This document shows, in pieces, positions 40,789-49,820 of a DNA stretch of 64,000 bases. The position numbers and the translations under genes were made by a program. Source of the DNA: an uncultured Bryobacteraceae bacterium (GTDB lineage: Bacteria > Acidobacteriota > Terriglobia > Bryobacterales > Bryobacteraceae); NCBI GenBank assembly GCA_938003835.1, contig CALKXJ010000010.1, forward strand, positions 62,001-126,000. Reading direction: 5' to 3'. Under the pieces are notes generated by a model. It was not told the origin of the DNA. It saw only the letters and a list, made by a program, of their open reading frames with translations, and made no database searches. Each line of letters begins with the position of its first letter. The stretch's first letter is position 1.

Positions 40789-41568
40789 ATGCCTTCCTCC
40801 GCCGACATCGACATCGACTATCTGATCGAAACCTGCCGCCTGGCCGGCGCGGCGATCCTCCAGCTCTACGACGGCGCCATCGAGGTACAGCTCAAGGCGG
40901 ACGCTTCGCCGCTCACGCTCGCCGATCTGCGCTCCCAGGCGATCATCGCCGAGCGGCTCCGGCAGGCTTTTCCGGAGGTCCCGCTGCTGGCCGAGGAAAA
41001 TGCCGAGCAGGCTCCTTACGAGGTGCGGCGGCACTGGCGGGCGCTTTGGCTGGTCGATCCGCTCGATGGAACCAAGGAGTTCCTCAAGCGCAACGGCCAG
41101 TTCACCGTCAACATCGCCCTCATTGAGGGCCGGCGCCCGGCGCTCGGCTTCGTCTACGCGCCCGCACTCGGCAAGCTGTACTACGGCGGGCCGGAACTGG
41201 GCGCGTTCCGGCTCGAAGCGGACGGCACGCGCACCCGCCTGCCGGAGACGGAACGGGCGGGCGGTCCGCGCCGGATTGTGGGTAGCCTCTCGCATCATTC
41301 TCCGGAGATGGACCGCTATCTTGAAGAGCAGCGCCGGCTCCACGGCGAGATCGAATTCGTGCAGATGGGCAGCGCCCTCAAGGTCTGCCTGGTGGCTGAA
41401 GGGCGCGCCGATGTCTACCCCCGCCTGGGGACGACGATGGAGTGGGACACCGCAGCCGCGCACGCGGTCGCGAGCGGCGCCGGCCGAAAACTCGTGCGCT
41501 GGGGTTCGGCCGAGGAGCTCAGCTACAACAAGGAAGATCTGCGCAACGACTGGTTCATCGTCGAGTGA
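40789..41568 (+). CDS. cysQ: 3'(2'),5'-bisphosphate nucleotidase CysQ
   Basis: A 259-residue inositol-monophosphatase-fold enzyme. The metal-binding motifs are LLAEEN, WLVDPLDGTKEFLKRNGQF and the C-terminal EWDTAAAHAV. The KEFLKRNG wording is characteristic of CysQ, which removes the 3' phosphate from PAP formed in sulfate assimilation. A TATACT box at 40760-40765 lies 23 bases upstream of the ATG. Its 3' end overlaps the converging sulfatase gene by 14 bases, an apt but possibly accidental pairing of sulfur functions. Confidence 0.9.
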   Translation: MPSSADIDIDYLIETCRLAGAAILQLYDGAIEVQLKADASPLTLADLRSQAIIAERLRQAFPEVPLLAEENAEQAPYEVRRHWRALWLVDPLDGTKEFLKRNGQFTVNIALIEGRRPALGFVYAPALGKLYYGGPELGAFRLEADGTRTRLPETERAGGPRRIVGSLSHHSPEMDRYLEEQRRLHGEIEFVQMGSALKVCLVAEGRADVYPRLGTTMEWDTAAAHAVASGAGRKLVRWGSAEELSYNKEDLRNDWFIVE

Positions 41569-43420
41569 CGCCGGCCGCCGCGCCGGTGATGTGCTCGATG
41601 AGGCGCGGAATGTAGCTGCGCATGCGCTCGTGGGCGTTCGGGTCCTCGCGGGGCAGCCGCGCCACCTCGGCGCGCACGGGGGCGGCTTTTTCGCCGAGCT
41701 CGTCGATGGCGTTGAGGGCGGCGATGGAGACATAGACCCCGTGGCGGTCCGCCGGCGCCAGCTCGAGCAGCACCCGCAGCGCCTCCTTGAGGTCTGAGCT
41801 ATCCCCGTAACGCCCGAGCGCCTCGGCCGCCACGATCCGCACGTACGGGGAGGCGTCGCCCAGAGCCCGCCGCAACTCGCTGCGCCGGCCCTGGACTGCC
41901 GGCGCACCGCGCATGAGCAGCCCCAGGGCCGCCCAGTAGCGCACCGCGCTGTCGGCATCGGCGAGGCGCTGCGCCAAAGTGGCGGTCGCTTCCGGATCGA
42001 GCATCGAGGCCAGCTCGGCCGTCTCCAGGATCCGCTCGAGCGGGTAGCGTTCGCGGTCGTGCCCCATCTCGTAAGGCGTCGAGCCGGCCGAGCGCGAATG
42101 AATCTCTCCCTCCGGAAGAAATCCCACGTCGCGCACCGAAAGGATCCACTCGCGCAAGGCGGCGCGGAACCGCTCGAGCGTCGCGCGGTGCTCCGGCGAG
42201 CCAGCCAAGTTCCGCACCTCGTCCGGATCGCTCTCCAGGTCGTAAAGCTCCTCGGGCGGTTTCCGCTCCCAGAAAGCTCGCTGGGCGGCGTCGAGCTTGC
42301 CTTCCTCGTAGAGCCGCTTCCAGAGCTGCGTGGTCGGCGTTTCGAACATGTAGGCGACGTGCTGGCCGTAGATCTTGTGCGGCATGTAGTTGCGGATGTA
42401 GACGTAGCGCTCGTCGCGCGCGCTCCGCATCAGGTCGTAGCGCTCGTCCATGCGGCCGCGGAAGCCGAACAGGTATTGCGGCGGGGCGGCAGCGTAGGGG
42501 CCGAGAAAGGCGCGACCTTGCATGTGATCGGGCGGTTTGATGCCCGCCAGGCTCAAGACCGTGGGCGCCAGATCGACGAAGCCGACCAGGCGGCCGTTCA
42601 CGCCGCCCGGTTTCCAGCCGTCGGGAACCAGATGGGTGTACGCGGGAGGAACGTAAAGGATCAACGGCACCTGAAGGCCGGAGTTGTACGGCCACCGCTT
42701 CGAGCGGGGCATGCCCGAGCCGTGGTCGCTGTAGAAGAAGACGATGGTTTGCCCGGCCAGGCCGTCGCGCTCGAGCTCCTCGAGGATCCGGCCGGCCCGC
42801 TCGTCCATCTCGGTGATCTTGTCGTAGTACTGGGCCCAGTCGCGGCGGACCTCCGGAGTGTCGGGATGGTAAGCGGGCACCCTCACGCCGGCTGGATCAT
42901 GCACCGGCGTGTGAGGCCGAAGGCGAATCTGGCTCTCGTGCGTCATCGTCAGGTTGAAGATGGCGAAGAAGGGCCGGCCCGCCGGCCGGTTGCGCCAGTG
43001 CGCCTTGTCGCTCGAGGCGTCCCAGACGTCGGCCGGTTTGGCGAGGCTGTAATCTTCTTTGACGTTGTTGGTGGCGTAATAGCCCGCCTCGCGCAGGTAC
43101 TGCGGGTACATCTTCATGCCCGCGGGAAGACGGGTCATGCTGCGCATGTGTTCCGAACCGGTGGAGGTGGGATACATGCCGGAGATGATGGCGGTCCGTG
43201 CGGGAGCGCAAACGGGCGCGTTGGACCAGACGTGGGCATAGCGCATGCCGCGCGCGGCCAGCCGGTCCAGATGAGGCGTCGTCGCGTAGGCGTCGCCGTA
43301 CGCGCCGAGGTGCGGTCCCATGTCTTCGCACGTGATCCAGAGCATGTTCGGAAGCGGCGGGCTCCGGCGGCAGCCGACAGCCAGCAGGACAAAGACGGCA
43401 CTGGCGGTGAGAATTCGCAT
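41555..43420 (-). CDS. Lipoprotein sulfatase with HEAT-like C-terminus
   Basis: A 621-residue sulfatase. A lipobox-like end (VLLAVGC, C17) suggests a membrane-anchored lipoprotein. The formylglycine site is C71-A-P-A-R75 in APVCAPARTAIISGMYPTS, needing a maturation enzyme not seen here. Metal ligands lie in CEDMGPHLG and YSDHGSGMPRSK. The pattern resembles N-sulfoglucosamine sulfohydrolase-type enzymes that act on sulfated polysaccharides. Residues about 460-600 form repeated helical pairs (DPEATATLAQRLADADSAVRYWAA) like HEAT repeats, a frequent extension in environmental sulfatases. GAGGAG precedes the ATG. Confidence 0.88.
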   Translation of the reverse strand: MRILTASAVFVLLAVGCRRSPPLPNMLWITCEDMGPHLGAYGDAYATTPHLDRLAARGMRYAHVWSNAPVCAPARTAIISGMYPTSTGSEHMRSMTRLPAGMKMYPQYLREAGYYATNNVKEDYSLAKPADVWDASSDKAHWRNRPAGRPFFAIFNLTMTHESQIRLRPHTPVHDPAGVRVPAYHPDTPEVRRDWAQYYDKITEMDERAGRILEELERDGLAGQTIVFFYSDHGSGMPRSKRWPYNSGLQVPLILYVPPAYTHLVPDGWKPGGVNGRLVGFVDLAPTVLSLAGIKPPDHMQGRAFLGPYAAAPPQYLFGFRGRMDERYDLMRSARDERYVYIRNYMPHKIYGQHVAYMFETPTTQLWKRLYEEGKLDAAQRAFWERKPPEELYDLESDPDEVRNLAGSPEHRATLERFRAALREWILSVRDVGFLPEGEIHSRSAGSTPYEMGHDRERYPLERILETAELASMLDPEATATLAQRLADADSAVRYWAALGLLMRGAPAVQGRRSELRRALGDASPYVRIVAAEALGRYGDSSDLKEALRVLLELAPADRHGVYVSIAALNAIDELGEKAAPVRAEVARLPREDPNAHERMRSYIPRLIEHITGAAAGVTRR

Positions 43421-43449
43421 GGCGGTCTCCTCAGGACACTATAGTCCCA

Positions 43450-43797
43450 ATGCCGTTGTGCGATGATACGCATGGTTTGCGCTTTATGCCGCCCGGCGAG
43501 GAAGGCTTGCGCCGCCAGGAACGCCGCCAGCTCCATGCCAGAGCCATCGTCAACTGGGAGGATGCTTCCGGCAAGCTATGCCGGGTGCGCGGGCTCTGCC
43601 GGAACTACTCGGACACCGGGGCCGGCCTCGTGCTGCCCGAACCGGTGCCGGTCCGCGCGCTAGTGGGAATCGAAATCCCCGAGCTTGCGCTCAAGGCGAC
43701 GGCGACGGTGCGCTACTGCCGTCGGGGACTCAAGGGATTCTATGTCGGTCTTGCAGCTACATCCGGCACGGGGTGGCAGCCATCCGCACGAGGATGA
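43450..43797 (+). CDS. PilZ-domain protein
   Basis: A 115-residue single-domain protein. The c-di-GMP-binding signature is present: RRQERR at the start of the domain, then NYSDTGAGLVL (the (D/N)xSxxG motif), ending with FYVGL. It should act as a small cytoplasmic c-di-GMP receptor. The start shares a 29-base divergent region with the sulfatase gene, containing the palindrome ACTATAGT. Its stop overlaps the next gene (ATGA). No cyclase or phosphodiesterase is nearby. Confidence 0.8.
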   Translation: MPLCDDTHGLRFMPPGEEGLRRQERRQLHARAIVNWEDASGKLCRVRGLCRNYSDTGAGLVLPEPVPVRALVGIEIPELALKATATVRYCRRGLKGFYVGLAATSGTGWQPSARG

Positions 43798-44414
43798 GAG
43801 CAGCGAAACTTCGGCGGGGGGCGATCTGGCTGCTGGCGGCGGCCGGAGCGCTGCTCGGCTTGGTGACCCTCACCCCGCTGGTCCAGTGGTGGACGCGGGC
43901 CCTGGCCGGCGCCTGGTCGGAAGCTGACGGCGCCGTGCTTGTGGTTCTGACCGGCTCGGATCTCGACGACGGGATTCTGGGTTACAGCTCCTACTGGCGG
44001 GCGGTGTACGCGGTGCTGATCTGGCGCACGCGCCGCCCTGCGGAGATCTGGATCTCCGGAGGCGGCCCAATGGAGGTGCCGATGGCCGAGTCGATGAAGA
44101 CCTTCCTGGTGGCCTCGGGCGTGCCCGCATCCCGAATTCATGTCGAAGGCGACTCGCGCTCGACCTGGGAGAGCGCCCAGCGCATGAGCCGGCTTTTGGA
44201 GGCCGAGTCCCGCCCCATCGCGCTGCTCACCAGCGACTATCACATGTTGCGTGCCCGCCGCATGTTCGAGAAGGCCGGCCTCAAGGTTTTGCCGATGCCC
44301 ATCCCCGACGGGCTCAAACGCGCCACGCGCATGCACCTGCGCTGGTGGGTCTTCCTCGACCTGGCGCGGGAGAGTGCGGCCATCGTTGTGGCATGGATGG
44401 AACACCGGATCTGA
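43794..44414 (+). CDS. DUF218 (YdcF/SanA/ElyC-like) membrane protein
   Basis: A 206-residue protein with one N-terminal membrane segment (IWLLAAAGALLGLVTL). The DUF218 fold is shown by AVLVVLTGS, IWISGGGP, the SRSTWESAQR block (family ExxSxxTxEN) and LLTSDYHMLRARRMF. Members are linked to envelope and murein or lipid-carrier metabolism. It overlaps the PilZ gene by four bases, so the two are co-translated and may share a c-di-GMP-linked envelope role, an inference from order only. Confidence 0.85.
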   Translation: MRAAKLRRGAIWLLAAAGALLGLVTLTPLVQWWTRALAGAWSEADGAVLVVLTGSDLDDGILGYSSYWRAVYAVLIWRTRRPAEIWISGGGPMEVPMAESMKTFLVASGVPASRIHVEGDSRSTWESAQRMSRLLEAESRPIALLTSDYHMLRARRMFEKAGLKVLPMPIPDGLKRATRMHLRWWVFLDLARESAAIVVAWMEHRI

Positions 44415-44462
44415 TGGGCGGCTTCCGGCGGCTGAGATAGTCTGGAAAGAAGGAGTCATCGG

Positions 44463-45410
44463 GTGGCGCACGTCGATCACCGCCTACGCCTGGGCCGGGT
44501 GCTGATTGGGTCGCTCGTGGCGACCGTCGCCTTCGTCGCCGTCGAGGTGGCGGCCGGCCTAAAGGCCCACAGCCTCGCTCTGCTCTCCGACGCCGGCCAC
44601 AACTTTACCGACGCGCTGGCCCTGGCGCTGGCCGCGCTCGGTTTCTACTTCGAGTCCCGCCCGCCCGACGAGATCAAGACCTACGGCTACCACCGGGCAG
44701 GCGTTTTGGCCGCCTTTGTCAACGCCTTGACCCTGCTCGGCTTGGCGGGGTTCATCCTCTGGGAGAGCTACCACCGGCTGCGCGCACCCCAGCCGGTCGA
44801 CGATCTGATCATGCTCGTCGTGGCGGCGCTCGGCCTGGTGGTGAACGTGGCCATCATGATCGCCCTCCACCGCGATCAGGGCCGCGATCTGAACATCCGC
44901 GCCGCCTATGTCCACATGCTAGGTGACGCGCTTGGCTCCATCGGCATCATCGCCGGCTCAATCCTGATCCGTTACACCGGCTGGCACATCATCGACCCCA
45001 TCCTGTCGGTTTTCATCGCCGCCCTGATCATCTGGACGGCCTGGGACATCGTCCGGGACACGCTGAATATTCTGCTCGAGGGGCTGCCCCGCGGCATGAC
45101 GCTTGAGGCAGTCACTCAGGCCATCCGCGAGATTCCCGGCGTCAAGGACGTCCACGACCTGCACATCTGGAGCCTGGGGACCAGGACGCACGCCTTAAGC
45201 TGCCACGTCGTGATCGCCGACATTCCGCCCTCGGAGAGCGCGCCGGTGCTGGCGCGGCTCAACCGCATGCTGGCGGAGCGCTTCGGAATTCATCACACGA
45301 CGGTGCAGTTCGAGTGCACTGAGTGCGCCGTTTCACTCAACGGCTGCACGATCCTCGTCCCGGTGCGCCAGCGAGCGGAGCCCCTCAGCTCGCAACTTCC
45401 TTCCAGGTGA
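44463..45410 (+). CDS. Cation diffusion facilitator (zinc-type) exporter
   Basis: A 315-residue CDF transporter with six helices. The transport-site ligands are in helix II (LLSDAGHNFTDAL: D and HxxxD) and helix V (HMLGDALGS: HxxxD), the DHHD-like pattern of zinc/cadmium exporters. The C-terminal cytoplasmic domain has the DLHIWSLGTRTHALSCHV strand and a metal-binding C-terminus (HHTTVQFECTEC). Start is GTG at 44463. The last 26 bases overlap the converging oxidoreductase gene. Confidence 0.92.
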   Translation: MAHVDHRLRLGRVLIGSLVATVAFVAVEVAAGLKAHSLALLSDAGHNFTDALALALAALGFYFESRPPDEIKTYGYHRAGVLAAFVNALTLLGLAGFILWESYHRLRAPQPVDDLIMLVVAALGLVVNVAIMIALHRDQGRDLNIRAAYVHMLGDALGSIGIIAGSILIRYTGWHIIDPILSVFIAALIIWTAWDIVRDTLNILLEGLPRGMTLEAVTQAIREIPGVKDVHDLHIWSLGTRTHALSCHVVIADIPPSESAPVLARLNRMLAERFGIHHTTVQFECTECAVSLNGCTILVPVRQRAEPLSSQLPSR

Positions 45411-46500
45411 CGATGCGCCGCTCGTAGATCGACCGGGTCGCCATGATCGGCACCAGGGTCGAGATGTATGCCGACTCGACGTCGTTGATCGGGGGCTTGC
45501 GGTTGGCGCGCACGTTGTCGATGAAGGCGGCCAGCGACAGGTAGCTCGAATCCTTCCCGGCGTTCTCCACCTCGAGCTGGATCGGCGGGCCCTTCTGCTC
45601 GCGCGGTTGCCAGACGGCCGCCTGCAAATCGATGGCGCCCTGGCTGCCGAACACCCGCATCGCATGGCCGCTGAAGCCCGGCGGGTCGAAGTAGTGGTGG
45701 CTGAAGCTGACGCGGCTCGACGGGTAGTCGAAGATCACGCTGTAGTTGTCCATCACCGTCCGGCCCGGGGGCTCATTGACGAACAGAGTGGTGCCGCCGG
45801 AACCGTAGACCCGTTCCGGATGCGCGCCGATCGCCCAGGTGAACAGGTCCAGGATATGTATGCCCTGGTCGACGATGATGTCGCCGCACTTGGTCCGGTC
45901 GAAGTACCAGGGAATAGTCCGCGGCAGATCGCCGCCGAAGCGCGTCCCCTGGCAGAAGAGCACCTTGCCGATGCCGCCGGAGTGGATGAAGCGCTCCGCC
46001 GCGTTGATCTTCGGGTCGAAGCGCAACTGGAAGCCCACCTGCATGATGCCCTTGGCCGATTTGGCCGCCTGGCGGACCATCTTGCAGTCGGCGACGGTGA
46101 GCGCCAGAGGCTTTTCGGCATAGAGATGCCGGCCGACCTCGAGGATGGCAATGTTGACGTCGCGGTGCAGGTAGTCCGGCACGGCCTGCACGACGGCCTC
46201 GATATCCTTGCGCTCATCGAGCATCTTGCGGAAATCGGTATAAGCGGCTGCCTTGCCGCCGGCCTGGGCCACCTGCGCCGCGGCCGCCGAGGCGCGCTCG
46301 GCGTCGACGTCGCAGACGGCCACCACTTCGACGCCGGGCACCTGGAGCATATGCCGCAGCAGGAAGCTCCCGCGGTTGCCGACCCCGACAAAGGCGACGC
46401 GCACGGTGTCGGACCGGGATTGGCCTTTGAGGATTGCCGGCGCTGCGGCGAGCGCGGCAGGAGCCGCCAGGAAGCGGCGGCGCGAAAACGAGCTGTTCAT
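45385..46500 (-). CDS. Tat-exported Gfo/Idh/MocA family oxidoreductase
   Basis: A 371-residue protein with a clear Tat signal (SFSRRRFLAAPAALAAAPA). The Rossmann part has VAFVGVGNRG and the CDVDAERA acidic end; the catalytic-side motif is YAEKPLALTVAD (EKP), and WYFDRTKCGDIIVDQGIHILDL belongs to the C-terminal sheet. Such Tat-exported members bind NAD(P) tightly and act on sugars in the periplasm, similar to glucose-fructose oxidoreductase. The ATG at 46500 has a GGAGG at a suitable distance; a TATAAT box at 46560-46565 and a hairpin lie upstream. Confidence 0.9.
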   Translation of the reverse strand: MNSSFSRRRFLAAPAALAAAPAILKGQSRSDTVRVAFVGVGNRGSFLLRHMLQVPGVEVVAVCDVDAERASAAAAQVAQAGGKAAAYTDFRKMLDERKDIEAVVQAVPDYLHRDVNIAILEVGRHLYAEKPLALTVADCKMVRQAAKSAKGIMQVGFQLRFDPKINAAERFIHSGGIGKVLFCQGTRFGGDLPRTIPWYFDRTKCGDIIVDQGIHILDLFTWAIGAHPERVYGSGGTTLFVNEPPGRTVMDNYSVIFDYPSSRVSFSHHYFDPPGFSGHAMRVFGSQGAIDLQAAVWQPREQKGPPIQLEVENAGKDSSYLSLAAFIDNVRANRKPPINDVESAYISTLVPIMATRSIYERRIVTWKEVAS

Positions 46501-46542
46501 GTTGACCTCCGGTGTGTTGGAGCCCTCGAGGCGATGTGCCAT

Positions 46543-46565
46543 GGCGGAAACCGCCTTTTATTATA
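46543..46565 (-). promoter_or_regulatory. TATAAT box and 5' leader hairpin of the oxidoreductase gene
   Basis: On the minus strand TATAAT (46565-46560) is followed by a short hairpin GGCGG-TTT-CCGCC (46555-46543). On the plus strand the same hairpin is followed by TTTTATTA and could stop transcription coming from the left. No -35 element is evident. Confidence 0.4.
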
Positions 46566-46602
46566 GGGAAACACCGGCGCCACCGCCCGAGAGCGCCTCC
46601 GT

Positions 46603-48039
46603 TCAGTAACGTTGCAGGTAGACGACGTGCGTCTGGAGATACTCGTACAATCCGTGCTTGCCGTCGGCGCCGCCGATGCCGCTCTTGCGCCAGCCGGCGT
46701 GAAAGCCCTGCATGGCCTCGAAGTTCTCGCGGTTGATATAGGTTTCCCCGAAGCGGATCTCCTGGCAGGCACGCAGCGCCACGTTCAGATCCCGCGTGTA
46801 GATCGAGGAGGTGAGCCCGTAGTCGGAGTCGTTGGCGTAGGCGATGGCCTCGTCGAGATCCTCGAAGGTCACGATCGGGACCACCGGGCCGAACGTCTCG
46901 CGGCGGATGATCTCCATCTGCTGGCGGCAGCCGGCAAGAACGGTCGGCTCGTAGTAGTAGCCGCGCTCGTCCGGACCGCGCTTGCCCCCAGTGACGAGCT
47001 CGGCGCCCGCCTCGAGCGCCCCGCGCACCAGCCGGTCCACTTTCCGGAAGCCGGCCTCGTTGATGAGCGGGCCGTAGTCGACCGTGGGATCAGCCAGCGG
47101 ATCGCCAAAGCGCGTCTGGCGCATCGCCTCGGCCAGCCGCCCGGTGAACTCCTGGGCGACGGATCGCTGGACGTAGACGCGCTCGGCGCAGTTGCACACC
47201 TGGCCGCTGTTGAGCACGCGCGAGGCCTTCACTGCGCGCACCGCCAGCTCGATGTCGGCATCCGCCATGACGATGGCGGGCGCCTTGCCCCCCAGCTCGA
47301 GATTCACCTTGGTGATGTTGGGCGCGGCTGCCGCCATGATGGCCGAGCCTGTCTCGACGCTGCCGGTGAAGCTCACCATGCCGATGCGAGGCGAGGAGGC
47401 CAGCGCGTGTCCGGCCGTCGGCCCCCGCCCGTGCACGATGTTGATCAGACCGGCGGGCAGGCCCGCCTCAGCCACGATCTCGGCGAATTTGACGGCGTTG
47501 TGCGGGGTCTCCTCGCTCGGCTTGATGACGATGGTGTTGCCCGCCACCAGCGCGGGCGCCGCCTTGCGGGCGATCAGGAAGAACGGAAAGTTCCAGGGCA
47601 GAATTCCGCCGATGACGCCGATGGGCTGGCGGAACAACAGGATGGTCTCCCCCGGACGGTCGCTCTCGATAATCTCGCCCTCGATGCGACGGGCCCACTC
47701 TGCCATGTAGTCGATGTAGTCAGCGGTGAAGTTCACCTCCGTGCGGGCAAGATCGAGCGTCTTGCCCTGCTCCTCGGTGATGATGCGCGCCAGAGGCTCC
47801 ACGCGCTGGCGGATTCGCGCGGCGATCTCGCGCAGGACGCGGGCCCGCTCGATGGCGGGCCGCCGCGCCCAGGCCGGCTGAGCCCTTTCGGCCGCGGCGA
47901 CCGCCGCCTCGACGTCTCCGGGACTCGAATCGGGCACCGTGCAGATCGGGTGGCCGTTGGCCGGGTTCCTCACCACAATGCGCTCGGTCGAACTCGCCGG
48001 CACAAACCGGCCGTCGATGAAATTGTCGTAGTGCTGCAT
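46603..48039 (-). CDS. aldA: Lactaldehyde/aldehyde dehydrogenase, AldA-type
   Basis: A 478-residue NAD-dependent aldehyde dehydrogenase. The catalytic cysteine is C282 in SGQVCNCAERVYV and the base E248 in NLELGGKAP; PWNFPFFL binds cofactor. The CNCAERVYVQ wording and the C-terminus ending in QTHVVYLQ match E. coli AldA, which oxidises L-lactaldehyde from fucose and rhamnose. With sugar isomerases and a RhaT-like transporter in the region, a deoxy-sugar route is plausible. It follows the isomerase-like gene by 23 bases. Confidence 0.93.
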   Translation of the reverse strand: MQHYDNFIDGRFVPASSTERIVVRNPANGHPICTVPDSSPGDVEAAVAAAERAQPAWARRPAIERARVLREIAARIRQRVEPLARIITEEQGKTLDLARTEVNFTADYIDYMAEWARRIEGEIIESDRPGETILLFRQPIGVIGGILPWNFPFFLIARKAAPALVAGNTIVIKPSEETPHNAVKFAEIVAEAGLPAGLINIVHGRGPTAGHALASSPRIGMVSFTGSVETGSAIMAAAAPNITKVNLELGGKAPAIVMADADIELAVRAVKASRVLNSGQVCNCAERVYVQRSVAQEFTGRLAEAMRQTRFGDPLADPTVDYGPLINEAGFRKVDRLVRGALEAGAELVTGGKRGPDERGYYYEPTVLAGCRQQMEIIRRETFGPVVPIVTFEDLDEAIAYANDSDYGLTSSIYTRDLNVALRACQEIRFGETYINRENFEAMQGFHAGWRKSGIGGADGKHGLYEYLQTHVVYLQRY

Positions 48040-48062
48040 CTCGGACGCCTCCGGCGTCCATT

Positions 48063-48974
48063 CTAGAAGAACGAGACGCCCACCTCGCGCGCCACTTTCT
48101 GGATGTAGCGCTTGCCCTCCTCGTACTCCTCCGGGCCTTTGAGGTGTTCCATCATGAGCGGCGCGTCAGCCTCCAGGCGGGCCAGCTCCGTCAGGTACGT
48201 CCGGTAGTCGATTTCACCGCGCCCGGGAATGACCTCGCGGAAGTGGACATTCATTTCGACCACCCACTCGAGATCCTTGGCGTGACAGGAGCGGATCCAG
48301 CGCCCGAGCTTGCGGAAACAGTCCTCGATAAAGGCAGCGTTGTTGTAGAACCGTTCCGGGCTGTTGACGCCGTTGCATACGTCGATGTGCACGGCGAAGC
48401 CCGTCCGGTCGATCGCCTTGATCAGCTTCAAGTACTGGTCGGCGTCGGTGGGCAGCGCCCAGCCCATCATCTCGAGCGTGAAGCGAGTGCGCTTCGGCTT
48501 GACCTCATCGAGCAGACGGCGACAATTCTCCACCGTGGCGTCGAAGAACTCCTGCGAAAAATTCTTCGGATGCGGACCGTACCAGACCTTGGGGTTGAAC
48601 GAGCCGGCGATGTCCACGCAGCAGCGCGCCCCCACCTCCTCGGCAAGGGCCAGCCGCTCGGCCACGTAGCGCAGGTTCTCCTTGCGCTTTTCCGGATCCG
48701 GATCGAGCATGTTCCGCCAGGCGCCCACTTCGGCGATGACGACATTTTCCGCCGCGAAGGCCTTTTCGATTTCGCGAATGCGCGCCGTGTCGGAAAGCTT
48801 CGCCTCCGGGCAGTAAGCGGCGCTGTAGCCCAGGCGGCGGTGCTCGCGCGCCAGCTCGCGCGGATCGTCGCTTTTCAGGAAAATCGGCCCGCCGAAGCGG
48901 ATCCGGTTGCCCGGAGCAGCCATGGCGGTGGAGGCGCTGGCGGCCAGGAAGGTGCGTCGGCTGAAAGTGCGCAT
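48063..48974 (-). CDS. Tat-exported sugar phosphate isomerase/epimerase-like protein
   Basis: A 303-residue TIM-barrel protein of the xylose-isomerase-like superfamily with a Tat signal (TFSRRTFLAASASTAMAAPG). Metal-site segments are FTLEMMGWALPT, HIDVCNGVN, SCHAKDLEW and GRGEIDYRTYL. It precedes aldA by 23 bases on the same strand. Export is unusual for an isomerase of phosphorylated sugars, so the substrate is probably a free sugar or keto-sugar. Confidence 0.87.
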   Translation of the reverse strand: MRTFSRRTFLAASASTAMAAPGNRIRFGGPIFLKSDDPRELAREHRRLGYSAAYCPEAKLSDTARIREIEKAFAAENVVIAEVGAWRNMLDPDPEKRKENLRYVAERLALAEEVGARCCVDIAGSFNPKVWYGPHPKNFSQEFFDATVENCRRLLDEVKPKRTRFTLEMMGWALPTDADQYLKLIKAIDRTGFAVHIDVCNGVNSPERFYNNAAFIEDCFRKLGRWIRSCHAKDLEWVVEMNVHFREVIPGRGEIDYRTYLTELARLEADAPLMMEHLKGPEEYEEGKRYIQKVAREVGVSFF

Positions 48975-49021
48975 TGAGGTCTCCTTGGGGAATTCTCTCG
49001 CTCGATGATACCCTGTCCGGC

Positions 49022-49780
49022 TCAGGCGCGTTCCGGCTTGCGCGCCACCAGATACAGGCTCTGCCCGAACGGCAACCTCAGGCCCGCCCGGATCAGCAGG
49101 CTTTCCAGATACAGGGCTGCGTAAAAGAGACCCTCCAGCGGGGCCGGCAGGGGCTGGAGCCCCGAGGCCGGCCGGGCGCGAACGAGCGGCTCCCAAAGGC
49201 GGAACTTGACGAGGGCCAGCGGGCTCAGCAGGAAGTTGGCGAAGGTTAGCCGCTCGATCTCCAGACCCGCGCCGGCTGCCAGGTTTCTCAGGCGCGCGGG
49301 CGTGAACCGCTGCCGTTCCCAGACGAACTCGGAATGGCGGCTTCGGAAGATCTTGAGCGCGGAGGTCCGCACCAGGAGTCGCCCGCCGGGCCGCACCAGG
49401 CGTGCGCATTCCCGGAAGGCGCGGAAGTCCTCACCCGGGGCAAAGTGAGCCAGCACGTCCATGAGCAGCACCAGGTCGAAGCTTCGATCCGGAAAGGGTA
49501 GCGCCAGCAGGTTGGCCTGGACGCTCGGGACGCCATGATCATGGGAGGAGATTCGCACCGCCTGCGCGTCCAAGTCCGCGGTCACCACCGGCGCCCGGTA
49601 GCGCGCCGCCACCAGCGCGGCAAAGTAGCCCGTGCCGGCCCCGCCTTCGAAGATTCTCATCGGGCGGTCACCCTCGATCAGCGGATCGAGCAGGGCAAAG
49701 GCGATCCGGCGCATGCCGCGGAACCACCACAGGCTCTGCTCTGCCCGGACGATATTACCGATCTCTTCTGGGTTGATCAT
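49022..49780 (-). CDS. Class I SAM-dependent methyltransferase
   Basis: A 252-residue methyltransferase. The SAM motif is MRIFEGGAGTGYFAALV, with the acidic ADLD end of strand 2 and LVLLMDVLAHFAPGED; the GxGxG is EGGAGTG, a slight variant. The N-terminal EQSLWWFRGMRR stretch occurs in methyltransferases of glycan clusters. It is divergent from the GT39 gene and the 5' ends nearly touch. Probably methylates a sugar or lipid-linked glycan. Confidence 0.85.
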   Translation of the reverse strand: MINPEEIGNIVRAEQSLWWFRGMRRIAFALLDPLIEGDRPMRIFEGGAGTGYFAALVAARYRAPVVTADLDAQAVRISSHDHGVPSVQANLLALPFPDRSFDLVLLMDVLAHFAPGEDFRAFRECARLVRPGGRLLVRTSALKIFRSRHSEFVWERQRFTPARLRNLAAGAGLEIERLTFANFLLSPLALVKFRLWEPLVRARPASGLQPLPAPLEGLFYAALYLESLLIRAGLRLPFGQSLYLVARKPERA

Positions 49781-49820
49781 GTCGGCGAAACGGCAGACCC
49801 CAGACTCCGATTATGATGGA

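Noticed and set aside
46543-46565. Hairpin plus T run as a rho-independent terminator of a plus-strand gene
   Set aside because: No plus-strand gene ends nearby; the stem is only five pairs. More likely part of the oxidoreductase 5' leader, so listed only as a regulatory element.
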